In this document: piece after piece, positions 24,387 to 33,389 of the stretch | How positions within the stretch are numbered: position 1 is the first letter of the stretch | How the letters are laid out: every line of letters starts with the position of its first letter | Source of the DNA: CAVTWS01 sp963738445 | GTDB taxonomy: Bacteria > Actinomycetota > Acidimicrobiia > Acidimicrobiales > SHLQ01 | Assembly: GCA_963738445.1 (NCBI GenBank) | Contig: CAVTWS010000007.1 | Span: 1 to 64,000, forward strand | Direction of reading: 5' to 3' | DNA length: 64,000 nucleotides | Notes under the pieces: generated by a model | Told to the model about the DNA's origin: nothing | Databases searched by the model: none | The model's input: only the letters and a program-made list of their open reading frames with translations | Made by a program: the position numbers and the translations under genes

Positions 24387-27300
24387 GTGAGCATCATCGG
24401 GTTGGGACGCCTGCTCGTCGACCAGCCGGCGCTGATCGACCTGGTGGCGCGTCGCCGCGTCGCCCTGTCGACCCCGGAGCCGGCATGGCCGTTGGTCATC
24501 GCGGGTCTGACCCACCAGACGGAGCGCCGGCCGATCCTCGTTGCCACGGCCACGGGCACCCAGGCGGAGCGATTGGCCCGCGATGTCGGAGCCCTGCTCG
24601 GGGCCGACCGGGTCGAGCTGTTTCCGGCGTGGGAGACCCTGCCGTTCGAGCGGGTGAGCCCCGCCGTGGAGACCATGGGTCAGCGCCTCAAGGTCCTGTG
24701 GCGCCTCCGTCAGGAGGACCGGGCACCGACGGTGGTGGTGTCGTCGGTCCGGGCGCTGCTGCAACGTCTGGGCCCCGGGGCCGACGAGGTCGACCCCATC
24801 GTCGTCGGCGTCGGTGACCTCTGCGATCCCCAGGAGTTGATCGCCCGACTGGTGCACGCCGGGTATCACCGCGAATACCAGGTCGAGCACCGGGGTGAGG
24901 TCGCCCTGCGGGGTTCGATCGTGGACATCTTCCCCTCGACCGCCGAGGCTCCGGTCCGCATCGACCTGTGGGGCGACGAGGTCGACCGGCTGAGTGAGTT
25001 CTCCGTGGCCGATCAACGGTCGACCATCGCCCTGTCCGAGGTGCAGATCTTTCCCGCCCGCGAGCTCGTCCCCGACGCCCACGTGCGGGCTCGGGCGGCC
25101 GAGCTCGTCGGTCGGGAGCCGTGGGGCCGCGAGCAGTGGGAACGGCTGTCCGAGGGTCTGGTCTTCGACGGCATGGAGTCCTGGCTCCCGTGGTTGGTCG
25201 ATTCCGACGTGGTGTTGCCCGACCTGCTCCACGCCGACGCCCAGGTGGTGGTTGTGGAGCCTCGCCGGATGCGGGACCGGGCCGGGGAGCTGCTCGCCGA
25301 GGAAGCCGATCTGGCTCGGACGCTCGCCGTGACCTGGGGGGTCGGCGGTTCGAAGGAGGCCGACGACGGTGCGTCGTCGCCGGGCGACGCTCGTGTCGCG
25401 GACATGGCCCGCCTCCATGTCGACTTCGACCGCATGCTCGCGGCGAGCGACGCTCCCGTCGTCAGCATCAGTGCGGTGCCGGACAGCCCCGAGGTGGCGG
25501 TCCTGCCGGCGTCGGCGTGGGATCCGGTCGTCGGCGGGAGCGAGCAGCTGACCGAACGGCTCCGGGGCCTGCACGCCGACGGCTGGCGGGTCGTCGTGGC
25601 CGCGGACGGACTCGGCTCCGCCGAGCGGATCGTGCGCCTGCTGGCCGAGGAGGGTGTCGGCGTGGCCGCCGTCGATCATGCGGGCGTGACCACGGGGCCC
25701 GGAGTGTGGGTCACGGTCGCCCCGATCGATCGGGGGGCCATGGTGCCGGGCGTGAAGCTGGCGCTGCTGGCCGAATCCGACATCACCGGCCGGCGCCGGG
25801 CCCACCGGCGGGCCCGGGTGCACTCCCGGGACACGAAACGCTTCGTCGACGACCTCGAACCCGGCGATCATGTCGTCCACCATCAGCACGGCGTGGGCCG
25901 GTTCGCCGGCATGGTCACCCGCACGATCGGCGGGGTCGAGCGGGACTACCTGCTGATCGAATACCGGGGGGACGACCGTCTCTACGTCCCGAGCGACCAG
26001 ATCGAGTCGATCCGCCGGTACTCCGGTGGCGAGAGCCCCAGCTTGAACCGGCTGGGCGGGAGCGACTGGTCGAAGACCAAGGCGCGGGTGCGATCCGAGG
26101 TCGAGCTCATCGCCCAGGAGCTCGTCGTCCTCTACCAGACCCGCATGGTCGCGGCGGGCCACGCCTTCGCGCCGGACTCGCCGTGGCAACGCGAGATGGA
26201 GGATTCGTTCCCGCACCAGGAAACCCCCGATCAGGCCCAGGCGATCGTCGACGTGAAGGCCGACATGGAGGAACCGGTGCCGATGGACCGGCTCATCGTC
26301 GGCGACGTCGGGTTCGGCAAGACCGAGGTGGCCGTGCGAGCCGCCTTCAAGGCCGTGCAGGATCGCAAGCAGGTCGCGGTGCTCGTCCCGACCACCCTGC
26401 TCGCCCAGCAGCACTTCCAGACCTTCTCGGAACGCTTCGCCGACTATCCCGTCCGGGTCGAGGTCTTGTCGCGGTTCTTGACCCCGGGCCAGGCCAAACG
26501 TGTCGTCGAAGGCGTGGCCGCGGGCGCGGTCGATGTCGTCATCGGCACCCATCGGCTGTTGTCCGGCGACATCGTGTTCAAGGACCTCGGGCTCCTCGTG
26601 ATCGACGAAGAGCAGCGGTTCGGGGTGAGTCACAAGGAGGCCATCAAAGGGATTCGATCGGCCGTCGACGTGCTCACCCTTTCGGCCACGCCCATCCCAC
26701 GAACGCTCGAGATGAGCCTCACCGGGATCCGGGATCTCTCGCTGATCAACACGCCGCCGGTCGACCGGCAGCCGATCCTGACCTACGTCGGCGAGTACGA
26801 CGACCGCGCGGTCGCCGAAGCCATCCGTCGAGAGCTGCTCCGGGAGGGCCAGGTCTTCTTCGTGCACAACCGGGTGCGCGACATCATGCTGGTCGCCGAT
26901 CGGGTGGCCCGGCTCGTCCCGGAGGCCCGGGTCGCGGTGGCGCACGGTCAGATGGACGAAGGCTCGCTCGAGAAGGTGGTGCTCGACTTCTGGCAGGGCG
27001 AGTACGACGTCCTGGTCTGCACCACGATCATCGAGTCCGGGATCGACATGCCGACGGTGAACACGTTGGTGGTCGACCGGGCCGACCTCCTCGGGCTCGG
27101 CCAGTTGCACCAGCTGCGAGGCCGGGTCGGACGCGCCGGCCAGCGGGCCTACGCCTACCTGTTCACCCCGAGGGACCACACCCTGACGGAGGAGGCGTAC
27201 GAGCGTCTCAAGACGATCGGTGAATCGACCGAGCTCGGATCGGGTTTCGCCATCGCCATGCGCGACCTCGAGATCCGCGGCGCCGGCAACCTGCTCGGCA

Positions 27301-27851
27301 CCGGACAGTCCGGGCACATCGCCGCGGTCGGATACGACCTGTACTGCCAGATGGTGTCGGAGGCGGTCGCCGAGCTCCGTGGGGAGACCCCGCACGAACC
27401 GGCCGACGTGAAGATCGACGTGCCGATGGATGCCCACCTGCCCGACGACTACGTCACCCGGTCCGAGCAGCGGTTGGAGGCGTATCGCCGCCTGTCCGCG
27501 GTGACCTCAGAAGCCGAGATCGACGACCTGGCCGCCGAGTGGCTCGACCGGTTCGGCCCGCTGCCGCCGCCGGCCTCCGCGCTCATCGATGTCGGTCGGC
27601 TGCGGGCAGCCGCCATCGGGGCCGGAATCACCGAGCTGTCGATCGCCAAGCCGGGTGGGTTCGCGCCGCCGGCGCCGGTGGTGCAGATGTCGCCCGTGAA
27701 GCTGAAGGCCAGCCGCCAGGTCCGCTTGCAGCGGCTCTTCCCGAAGTCGGTGTACAAGGAGGAGTCCGGCCTGCTCAAGGTCACCCTCGACCGCAAGGCC
27801 GACATCGTCAACGACACGCTCGCCCTCATCCGCGACCTCGTCCTCGACTGA
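24387..27851 (+). CDS. mfd: Transcription-repair coupling factor
   Basis: Mfd removes stalled RNA polymerase and recruits UvrA to lesions. The 1154-residue protein has all regions. The UvrB-homology part is N-terminal, and a CarD-like polymerase-interaction domain lies near residues 485-545 (LEPGDHVVHHQHGVGRFAG). The SF2 translocase has Walker A GDVGFGKTEVAVRAAF near residue 640, DEEQRFGV near 740 and GRVGRAGQRAYAYLF. The C-terminal TRCF domain ends the protein. GTG 24387 follows pth by 28 bases. Short CACCCCG repeats and a palindrome follow its stop at TGA 27849-27851. Confidence 0.97.
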   Translation: MSIIGLGRLLVDQPALIDLVARRRVALSTPEPAWPLVIAGLTHQTERRPILVATATGTQAERLARDVGALLGADRVELFPAWETLPFERVSPAVETMGQRLKVLWRLRQEDRAPTVVVSSVRALLQRLGPGADEVDPIVVGVGDLCDPQELIARLVHAGYHREYQVEHRGEVALRGSIVDIFPSTAEAPVRIDLWGDEVDRLSEFSVADQRSTIALSEVQIFPARELVPDAHVRARAAELVGREPWGREQWERLSEGLVFDGMESWLPWLVDSDVVLPDLLHADAQVVVVEPRRMRDRAGELLAEEADLARTLAVTWGVGGSKEADDGASSPGDARVADMARLHVDFDRMLAASDAPVVSISAVPDSPEVAVLPASAWDPVVGGSEQLTERLRGLHADGWRVVVAADGLGSAERIVRLLAEEGVGVAAVDHAGVTTGPGVWVTVAPIDRGAMVPGVKLALLAESDITGRRRAHRRARVHSRDTKRFVDDLEPGDHVVHHQHGVGRFAGMVTRTIGGVERDYLLIEYRGDDRLYVPSDQIESIRRYSGGESPSLNRLGGSDWSKTKARVRSEVELIAQELVVLYQTRMVAAGHAFAPDSPWQREMEDSFPHQETPDQAQAIVDVKADMEEPVPMDRLIVGDVGFGKTEVAVRAAFKAVQDRKQVAVLVPTTLLAQQHFQTFSERFADYPVRVEVLSRFLTPGQAKRVVEGVAAGAVDVVIGTHRLLSGDIVFKDLGLLVIDEEQRFGVSHKEAIKGIRSAVDVLTLSATPIPRTLEMSLTGIRDLSLINTPPVDRQPILTYVGEYDDRAVAEAIRRELLREGQVFFVHNRVRDIMLVADRVARLVPEARVAVAHGQMDEGSLEKVVLDFWQGEYDVLVCTTIIESGIDMPTVNTLVVDRADLLGLGQLHQLRGRVGRAGQRAYAYLFTPRDHTLTEEAYERLKTIGESTELGSGFAIAMRDLEIRGAGNLLGTGQSGHIAAVGYDLYCQMVSEAVAELRGETPHEPADVKIDVPMDAHLPDDYVTRSEQRLEAYRRLSAVTSEAEIDDLAAEWLDRFGPLPPPASALIDVGRLRAAAIGAGITELSIAKPGGFAPPAPVVQMSPVKLKASRQVRLQRLFPKSVYKEESGLLKVTLDRKADIVNDTLALIRDLVLD

Positions 27852-27856
27852 TCGCC

Positions 27857-27893
27857 CCCGCACCCCGCACCCCGCACCCGCACCCCGCACCCC
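27857..27893. repeat. Short CCCGCAC-type tandem repeats after mfd
   Basis: Four to five imperfect copies of GCACCCC follow the mfd stop within six bases. This is another low-order repeat at a gene end. Confidence 0.7.
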
Positions 27894-27902
27894 AGCGAAA
27901 TC

Positions 27903-28027
27903 GTTCTCGGTGGGTGGCGTACGCCCAGAGGCGTACGCCACCCACCTGGTTCGACGGTTGGGGCCAGCGGAACCGTTCTGGGTGGGTGGCGTACGCTCAG
28001 AGGCGTACGCCACCCACCTGGTTCGAT
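27903..28027. repeat. Two palindromes in a 72-bp-period direct repeat
   Basis: Copy 1 has perfect 17-base arms, 27909-27925 and 27930-27946 (GGTGGGTGGCGTACGCC), with a CAGA loop. Copy 2 has arms 27981-27996 and 28002-28018, with one base changed at 27997. That change creates the TGA stop of the minus-strand nuclease gene. The similarity extends to flanking GTTCT(C/G)GG and TGGTTCGA. Copy 1 lies between the convergent mfd and nuclease genes, so a bidirectional terminator role is possible, but a third copy upstream of the nuclease gene argues for a repeat family. Confidence 0.9.
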
Positions 28028-28975
28028 CCGGTGGCGGTGCGGAGAAGCCTGGTTCGGGTGGATCGCACCGTGTCGGTGACGACACGAGGCCGGTGCCATA
28101 CATCGACGTCCGTGACCCGGATCACGGTCCAGCCCGCCGCCTCCAGCGCATCTCGCCGCTCGTCATCGCGCTGGCGGTCGATGAGCGCCGAATGGTATCG
28201 AGCGCTGTCGACCTCGACGATGAGGGGCACCTCCCGGTCGACGAAATCGACCCGGCCGAGCCAGGACGAACCGTCACCAACGTCGACCTGACGAGCCATA
28301 CGAGGCAAACCGGCCGTGTCGAGCAGTTCCTGGAAACGGAACTCGAGGCCGCTCTCGGGCGGCCGGTACCCGGGTCCCCGGTCGTCGAGGAGCTGTCGTA
28401 GCAGGGTGATGCCACGCCGGCCCCGAGCGGCCAGGTCGTCGAGCATCGCCTGGATCGTGGTGGCGTCGACGATTCCCTTGGCCCACGCCGCATCGAGCGC
28501 CCGTTCGACCCGCTTGGGATGGAGGCCGAGGTTCCGCGAGGTCGAAGATGGTGCGCGCCGGAGTGGTGACCGGTATGCCATCGAGCCTGGTCACATGGTG
28601 GGGCAGGAGTAGGCAGGGACGGTGGACGGTGGCCAGGAATGGGGAGGCCCGTCCCGCCCGGCGGCGTTCGGCGATCACGTGGACAGGTTCGAGTTGGAAC
28701 CCGGGGATGCCCCACAGCGCCTCCGCCGACAGGTGCGACAGGGCCGGGTCCGGTCCGGCATCGAGCACCGCGGCCATGACCCGCTGGAGCTGGTTCGGCG
28801 GGCTGCCGGCCAGGCGCAGCACCGTCGGTGACATGGGTTCGAGCCCGAGCGACCGTCGCAACGTCTGGCGACGTGTCCGGGGCTGGATGGGTGCCAGTTG
28901 GCGCACGTGGACGAGCCCGTGTTGGCGTTCGCAGAGCTGGCGGAGGTGGTCGACATCGGTCATTTCAAACGTCAT
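27997..28975 (-). CDS. AbiEi-like HTH plus DUF559 PD-(D/E)XK nuclease protein (one frameshift)
   Basis: The reconstructed product is about 326 residues. The N-terminal part resembles the AbiEi-type winged helix and following domain: VDHLRQLCERQHGLVHVRQL, SPTVLRLAGSP and LSHLSAEALWGIPGF, then TTPARTIFDLA. The C-terminal part is a Vsr-like DUF559 nuclease domain: ESGLEFRFQELLDTAGL, GRVDFVDREVPLIVEVDSAR with DF and EVD as likely metal ligands, and AGWTVIRVTDVDVW. One extra base near 28534-28537 separates DLA from NLGLHPKRVERALD. The last residues VGGVRL and the stop come from a palindrome. No AbiEii toxin partner is adjacent. The gene interrupts the mfd to mazG block in reverse orientation. DNA binding or cleavage is inference. 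Confidence 0.75.
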
Positions 28976-29025
28976 CGTGCTATTCCACTCATGACGTGTG
29001 ACACCGGATGGCGAGCACTCTCTTC

Positions 29026-29075
29026 GTTCTGGGTGGGTGGCGTAGGCCCTCAGGGGCACGCCACCCACCCGGAAC
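29026..29075. repeat. Third, imperfect copy of the palindrome
   Basis: GGGTGGGTGGCGT (29031-29043) pairs with ACGCCACCCACCC (29058-29070). The inner part has CCC-TCA-GGG, and outer GTTCTGGG (29026) faces CCCGGAAC (29068-29075). It lies in the divergent region between the nuclease gene start (28975) and the isomerase start (29137), opposite the copies at the nuclease 3' end. Confidence 0.85.
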
Positions 29076-29136
29076 GGTGGAGGTGAGGCCGGCCGGCGCA
29101 GGACGGGTGAGCGGTGGCGGATAAGCTCTGGGCCCT

Positions 29137-30114
29137 GTGAGACGCGTGCTGATTCTGGCTGGAGTGGTGCTGACGGTGGCGGCGTGCGGGCCGGTGAGCC
29201 CGGCCGCTTTGACCGTCGACGGCGACGAGGTGGTGAGCCGCGCCGATCTGTTCGAGGGCATCGAGGAGCAGGCCGCCGTGTCAGGGACCACGTTCGACCG
29301 GACCCTCCCGGGCACGTGGCCGATCGCGGCGACCGCCGGACGTCTCACGGTCATCGGCCGGTTGGCCATCGTGGAGGCGTATCTCGACGACGCCGGCATC
29401 GAGGTCACGGAGGCCCATCGTTCGGCCGCGGAAGCTGCCACCGATCCGAACATCGAGCCGTCGGCCGCCGACGACCTACTCCTCACGCTCGGCGCCAGCC
29501 TCAACGCATTGGACGAATCGGTCGCGGTTGAGCCCGTCACCGAGGCGGAAATCGAGGAGGCGTACGCGGCAGCCTTCCCAACCGACATGGACCTGTCGTG
29601 CAGCCGGCACATCCTGGTGGCGACCGAGGCCGAAGCCGAGGACGCGTTGGATCAGATCACCACGGGCGACGACTTCGCGGATGTCGCGGCCGAGGTCTCG
29701 ACCGACCCCGGGTCCGCGGCGAACGGCGGCGAGCTCGGCTGTGCGCCGGTGGGATCGTTCACCCCGGCGTTCGATGACGCGATCTGGGGTGGCGAGGTCG
29801 GCGACCTGCTCGGCCCGATCGAGACCGAGTTCGGCTTCCACGTGATCGAAGTCCTCGATCGGCGAGCCCAGGTGCTCGACGACGTTCGTCCCCAGATCGA
29901 GGCCCAACTTCAATCCGTCCGTGAGACCGAGCGGAGCGGTGCCGTCAACGCCTTGATCGCCGAGGCAGTCGAAGCGGTCGACATCGAGATCGATCCGCGG
30001 TTCGGCACCTGGGATCCGGCTGCCGCGACGGTCGTGCCGCCGGAGGGGGCGTTCGTGCCACCGCTGACGGGTGAGGACGGCGTGCTCACCGTTCCGGCCG
30101 AACCGGCTCCGTGA
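29137..30114 (+). CDS. PpiC/SurA-type peptidyl-prolyl isomerase lipoprotein
   Basis: The 325-residue product starts MRRVLILAGVVLTVAACGPV, a signal peptide with lipobox VAAC, so it should be anchored on the outer face of the membrane. A SurA-like N-terminal helical region is followed by a parvulin domain near residues 150-240: CSRHILVATEAEAEDALDQI, DDFADVAAEVSTDPGSAANG and GDLLGPIETEFGFHVIEVLD. It probably helps fold exported proteins. It occupies the position of lpqU-type lipoproteins between mfd and mazG/eno in mycobacteria. Its stop overlaps the GTG of mazG. Confidence 0.88.
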   Translation: MRRVLILAGVVLTVAACGPVSPAALTVDGDEVVSRADLFEGIEEQAAVSGTTFDRTLPGTWPIAATAGRLTVIGRLAIVEAYLDDAGIEVTEAHRSAAEAATDPNIEPSAADDLLLTLGASLNALDESVAVEPVTEAEIEEAYAAAFPTDMDLSCSRHILVATEAEAEDALDQITTGDDFADVAAEVSTDPGSAANGGELGCAPVGSFTPAFDDAIWGGEVGDLLGPIETEFGFHVIEVLDRRAQVLDDVRPQIEAQLQSVRETERSGAVNALIAEAVEAVDIEIDPRFGTWDPAAATVVPPEGAFVPPLTGEDGVLTVPAEPAP

Positions 30115-31538
30115 TCCCCCGGGTCACGGTCGTCGGCCTCGGCCCCGCCGGCGCCGACCTCGTGACTCCGGCGGCCACCGCCGAGATCGAGCGTCACGGA
30201 CCCGATCGCACCATCCTCCGGACGCGGCGTCACCCGGCGGCCGAGGTGGTGAGCGAAGCGTCGCTCGCATGCGATGACCTGTACGACACGGCCGACACGT
30301 TCGCCGACGTGTACCGGGCCATCGTCGACCGCGTGGTCGACCACGCGGAGACGCACGGTGAGGTCTGCTACGTCGTGCCCGGGTCGCCCCGGGTGCTCGA
30401 GCGCACCGTCGAGCTGCTGGTTGCGGATCCGAGGGTCGATGTCGTCGTCCAGCCGGCCACGTCGTTTCTCGACCTGGTGTGGGCCCGACTTGGCATCGAC
30501 CCGTTCGACGCCACGGTCACGCTGGTCGACGGGCACCGGTTCGCCGAAGCGGCCGCCGGCCGGTCCGGCCCGTTCCTGGTCGCCCATTGCCACAACCGGC
30601 GGGTGCTGTCGGACATCAAGCTGGCCGCCGACGAAGGCCCGGACACGCCCGTGGTGCTGCTGAGCCGGCTCGGCCTCCCCGACGAAGCGGCCGTGGAGAC
30701 GACCTGGTCCGAGCTCGACCGCACGGTCGAGCCCGATCACCTCACCAGCCTGTACATCCCCGCCTTGACCGCCCCGGTCGCCGCCGAATTCGCCCGGTTC
30801 GAGCAGCTCATGACCGATCTGCGCACCGGGTGCCCGTGGGACGCCGAGCAGACCCACCACTCGCTGCGGCGCCATCTCCTCGAGGAAACCTATGAGGTCC
30901 TGGAGGCGATCGACCGCCTGGCGGTCGACGAGGATGAGGGCTACGAGATGCTCGAGGAGGAGCTGGGCGATCTGCTCTTCCAGGTCTTCTTCCACTCCGC
31001 CATCGCCACGGAGCAGGGCCGGTTCACGGCGGCCGACGTGGCCCGGGGGATCCACGACAAGCTCCGGCACCGGCACCCGCACGTCTTCGGCGACGTCGAT
31101 GTGGCCGACGCCGACGAGGTGCTGTCGAACTGGGAGCAGATCAAGAAGGCCGAGAAGGGCGACGACTCCATCATGGCGTCGATCCCCGGCGCCCTGCCGT
31201 CGGTCCTCTACGCCCTGAAGGTGCAGAAGAAGGCCGCGTCCCTCGGCGCCCAACGCCCGGACATCGATGCCGATCTCGACGCCACGGTGGCCCGTCTGGC
31301 CGCCGCAATGGGCACCGCTCCCGACGACGACGAACGGGAGCGGCTGGCCGGCCACGCCCTGTTCGCGGCGGTCAGCGTCTGCCGCCGCCTGGGTGTGGAC
31401 GCCGAGGCCGCACTCCGACGATCAGCCGATACGTTCCGTCGGCGGTTCATGGCGGTCGAGCAGGGCCGTGACCACCGGGACTTCGTCGCTCAGGGTGATG
31501 TCGTCACCACGTTGTGGGACGGCGGCGACGACCGTTGA
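30111..31538 (+). CDS. mazG: MazG with N-terminal tetrapyrrole-methylase-like domain (YabN type)
   Basis: MazG hydrolyses nucleoside triphosphates to monophosphates and pyrophosphate, clearing aberrant nucleotides. The 475-residue protein has an N-terminal TP-methylase-like domain (VTVVGLGPAGADLVTPAA, VCYVVPGSPRVLERTV) of about 200 residues. The MazG domain follows: LRTGCPWDAEQTHHSLRRHL, EETYEVLEAI and EELGDLLFQVFFHS, which hold the ExxE and ExxD metal ligands. A second, weaker helical region follows. The two-domain form is the YabN arrangement seen in Gram-positive bacteria. Start GTG 30111 overlaps the previous stop. Confidence 0.93.
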   Translation: MIPRVTVVGLGPAGADLVTPAATAEIERHGPDRTILRTRRHPAAEVVSEASLACDDLYDTADTFADVYRAIVDRVVDHAETHGEVCYVVPGSPRVLERTVELLVADPRVDVVVQPATSFLDLVWARLGIDPFDATVTLVDGHRFAEAAAGRSGPFLVAHCHNRRVLSDIKLAADEGPDTPVVLLSRLGLPDEAAVETTWSELDRTVEPDHLTSLYIPALTAPVAAEFARFEQLMTDLRTGCPWDAEQTHHSLRRHLLEETYEVLEAIDRLAVDEDEGYEMLEEELGDLLFQVFFHSAIATEQGRFTAADVARGIHDKLRHRHPHVFGDVDVADADEVLSNWEQIKKAEKGDDSIMASIPGALPSVLYALKVQKKAASLGAQRPDIDADLDATVARLAAAMGTAPDDDERERLAGHALFAAVSVCRRLGVDAEAALRRSADTFRRRFMAVEQGRDHRDFVAQGDVVTTLWDGGDDR

Positions 31539-31598
31539 CACCAGCAACTTCCGCCGCAGGAGTAACGTGCAAGCCACCCCAAAGAGGAGTCACAGGTC

Positions 31599-32882
31599 GT
31601 GAGTGAGATCACCGGCATCGTCGGGCGCGAGGTTCTGGATTCGCGCGGCAACCCGACCGTCGAGGTCGAGATCGTGCTCGACAGTGGCGCCGCCGGACGC
31701 GCCATCGTTCCCAGTGGCGCTTCCACGGGCCAGTTCGAGGCCCACGAACGTCGCGATGGGGGCGACCGGTACATGGGCAAGGGCGTGCTCGGCGCCGTGG
31801 AGTCCGTCAACGGCGAGATCGCCCGCCTGCTCCTCGGCGAGGACGCCACCGACCAACGCGGCATCGACCTCGCCCTCATCGATCTCGACGGGACCGATAC
31901 CAAGAAACGTCTCGGCGCCAACGCGATCCTCGGCGTCTCCCTCGCCGTCGCCCGCGCCGCGGCGGACGAGATCGGACTCCCGCTCTACCGCTACGTGGGG
32001 GGCGTGAACGCGCACGTGCTGCCGCTGCCCATGCTGAACGTGATCAACGGGGGAGAGCACGCCGACAACAACATCGACATGCAGGAGTTCATGCTCCTGC
32101 CGGTCGGAGCGGTGTCGTTCTCGGAGGCGCTCCGATGGGGCGTCCAGACCTACCACACCCTCAAGAAGGTTCTGCACGAGCGCGGCCTCGCCACCGCCGT
32201 GGGCGACGAGGGTGGTTTCGCACCGAACCTGGGCTCGAACGAGGACGCGGTGAAGCTTCTCGTCGAGGCGATCGAGATCGCCGGCCTGACCCCGGGTGAG
32301 GACATCGCGCTCGGTCTCGACTGCGCGTCGACCGAGTTCTTCAAGAACGGTGAGTACGTCCTTGCCGGCGAGAACCGCTCCCTGAGCCCGAGTGGGATGG
32401 TCGACTACCTGGCCGGACTCGCCGAGCGCTACCCGATCGTGTCGATCGAGGACGGCATGTCCGAGGAGGACTGGGACGGCTGGCGCCAGCTCACCCAGTC
32501 GGTCGGCGGTCGGGTCCAACTCGTCGGCGACGACCTGTTCGTCACCAACACGGACCGCCTGGCCCGGGGGATCGCGGGTGGCGTGGCCAACTCGATCCTC
32601 GTCAAGGTCAACCAGATCGGCTCGCTCACCGAGACCCTCGACGCCGTGTCGATGGCCCACTGCGCCGCCTACACCGCCGTCATGTCGCACCGCTCGGGTG
32701 AGACCGAGGACACCACGATCGCCGACCTCGCCGTGGCCACGAACTGTGGCCAGATCAAATCCGGCGCGCCCGCTCGGAGCGACCGCGTGGCCAAGTACAA
32801 CCAGCTGCTCCGCATCGAGCACGACCTCGGCACCAACGCCGCGTTCCGGGGTCGCTCCGCCCTGGCCGGAGTACGCGCATGA
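31599..32882 (+). CDS. eno: Enolase
   Basis: Enolase interconverts 2-phosphoglycerate and phosphoenolpyruvate in glycolysis and gluconeogenesis. The 427-residue protein is full length, with SGASTGQFEAHERRDG, NVINGGEHADNNIDMQEFM, SIEDGMSEEDWDGW, LVGDDLFVTN, ILVKVNQIGSLTET holding the catalytic lysine and MSHRSGETEDTTIADLAVA. GAGGAG at 31584-31589 supports GTG 31599. It overlaps the ftsB-like gene by four bases. Confidence 0.98.
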   Translation: MSEITGIVGREVLDSRGNPTVEVEIVLDSGAAGRAIVPSGASTGQFEAHERRDGGDRYMGKGVLGAVESVNGEIARLLLGEDATDQRGIDLALIDLDGTDTKKRLGANAILGVSLAVARAAADEIGLPLYRYVGGVNAHVLPLPMLNVINGGEHADNNIDMQEFMLLPVGAVSFSEALRWGVQTYHTLKKVLHERGLATAVGDEGGFAPNLGSNEDAVKLLVEAIEIAGLTPGEDIALGLDCASTEFFKNGEYVLAGENRSLSPSGMVDYLAGLAERYPIVSIEDGMSEEDWDGWRQLTQSVGGRVQLVGDDLFVTNTDRLARGIAGGVANSILVKVNQIGSLTETLDAVSMAHCAAYTAVMSHRSGETEDTTIADLAVATNCGQIKSGAPARSDRVAKYNQLLRIEHDLGTNAAFRGRSALAGVRA

Positions 32883-33268
32883 CCCGTCGGGACCGCCGCA
32901 CGTCGTCCCGCGCGACCCGGATGGTCGACGGTGTGCCCGAGAAGGTGGCGCGTGGCCGTAACCACCTGATCGTGCCGGCCCTGCTGAGTGTGATCACCCT
33001 GGCCGCGGTGCTGCTGTTCCTCGTCGCCCCGGCCCAGACGTGGATGGAGCAGCGTCGGCAGCTGAACGACGCCGAGCGCGAGCTCGCTGACGTGCTCGAG
33101 GTCAACGCGGGCTACGAGCAGCGCATCGCCGACCTCCAGACCGATACCGAGGTGGCGCGGATCGCCCGCGAGCAGTACAACCTGGTCGGCCCCGGGCAGG
33201 AGGCGTACGTCGTGCTTCCCGCACCGACCACCACCGCAGTGCCCGTACCGACCTCCACGACGCCGTGA
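32879..33268 (+). CDS. ftsB: FtsB/DivIC-type septum formation initiator
   Basis: This 129-residue bitopic protein of the divisome has a basic cytosolic N-terminus, one helix (LIVPALLSVITLAAVLLFLV) and an extracellular coiled coil (MEQRRQLNDAERELADVLEV, then NAGYEQRIADLQTD). The family motif EVARIAREQYNLVGPGQEAYVV follows, then a Thr/Pro tail. In mycobacteria the gene after eno is the same family and is followed by DUF501 and ppx. Here a 13-kb island follows instead. A stem-loop lies 22 bases after its stop. Confidence 0.92.
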   Translation: MTRRDRRTSSRATRMVDGVPEKVARGRNHLIVPALLSVITLAAVLLFLVAPAQTWMEQRRQLNDAERELADVLEVNAGYEQRIADLQTDTEVARIAREQYNLVGPGQEAYVVLPAPTTTAVPVPTSTTP

Positions 33269-33289
33269 TCTCGTCGGGGAGTTCGGCCC

Positions 33290-33306
33290 CCGAGCGGCGC
33301 GCTCGG
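33290..33306 (+). terminator. Possible stem-loop after ftsB
   Basis: CCGAGCG (33290-33296) pairs with CGCTCGG (33300-33306) over GCG. It could end the eno-ftsB transcript before the molybdenum-hydroxylase genes. It has no T-run. Confidence 0.4.
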
Positions 33307-33389
33307 CTGAGTCTCACCCGGGATCGTCGATCGATACCCACGAGCCCGGTCACCTGGCCGCGCACAACGTCGTCCCCGGAGAGAACCAG

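Noticed and set aside
24342..27437. A 1031-codon open frame antisense to mfd
   Set aside because: Same composition bias, no recognisable motif, and full overlap with an intact mfd.
27903..28027. CRISPR-like repeats
   Set aside because: There are only two or three palindromic units with no uniform spacers and no cas genes.
27997..28975. A complete AbiE-type toxin-antitoxin pair
   Set aside because: No AbiEii nucleotidyltransferase-like toxin gene is adjacent; only the AbiEi-like part fused to a nuclease domain is seen.
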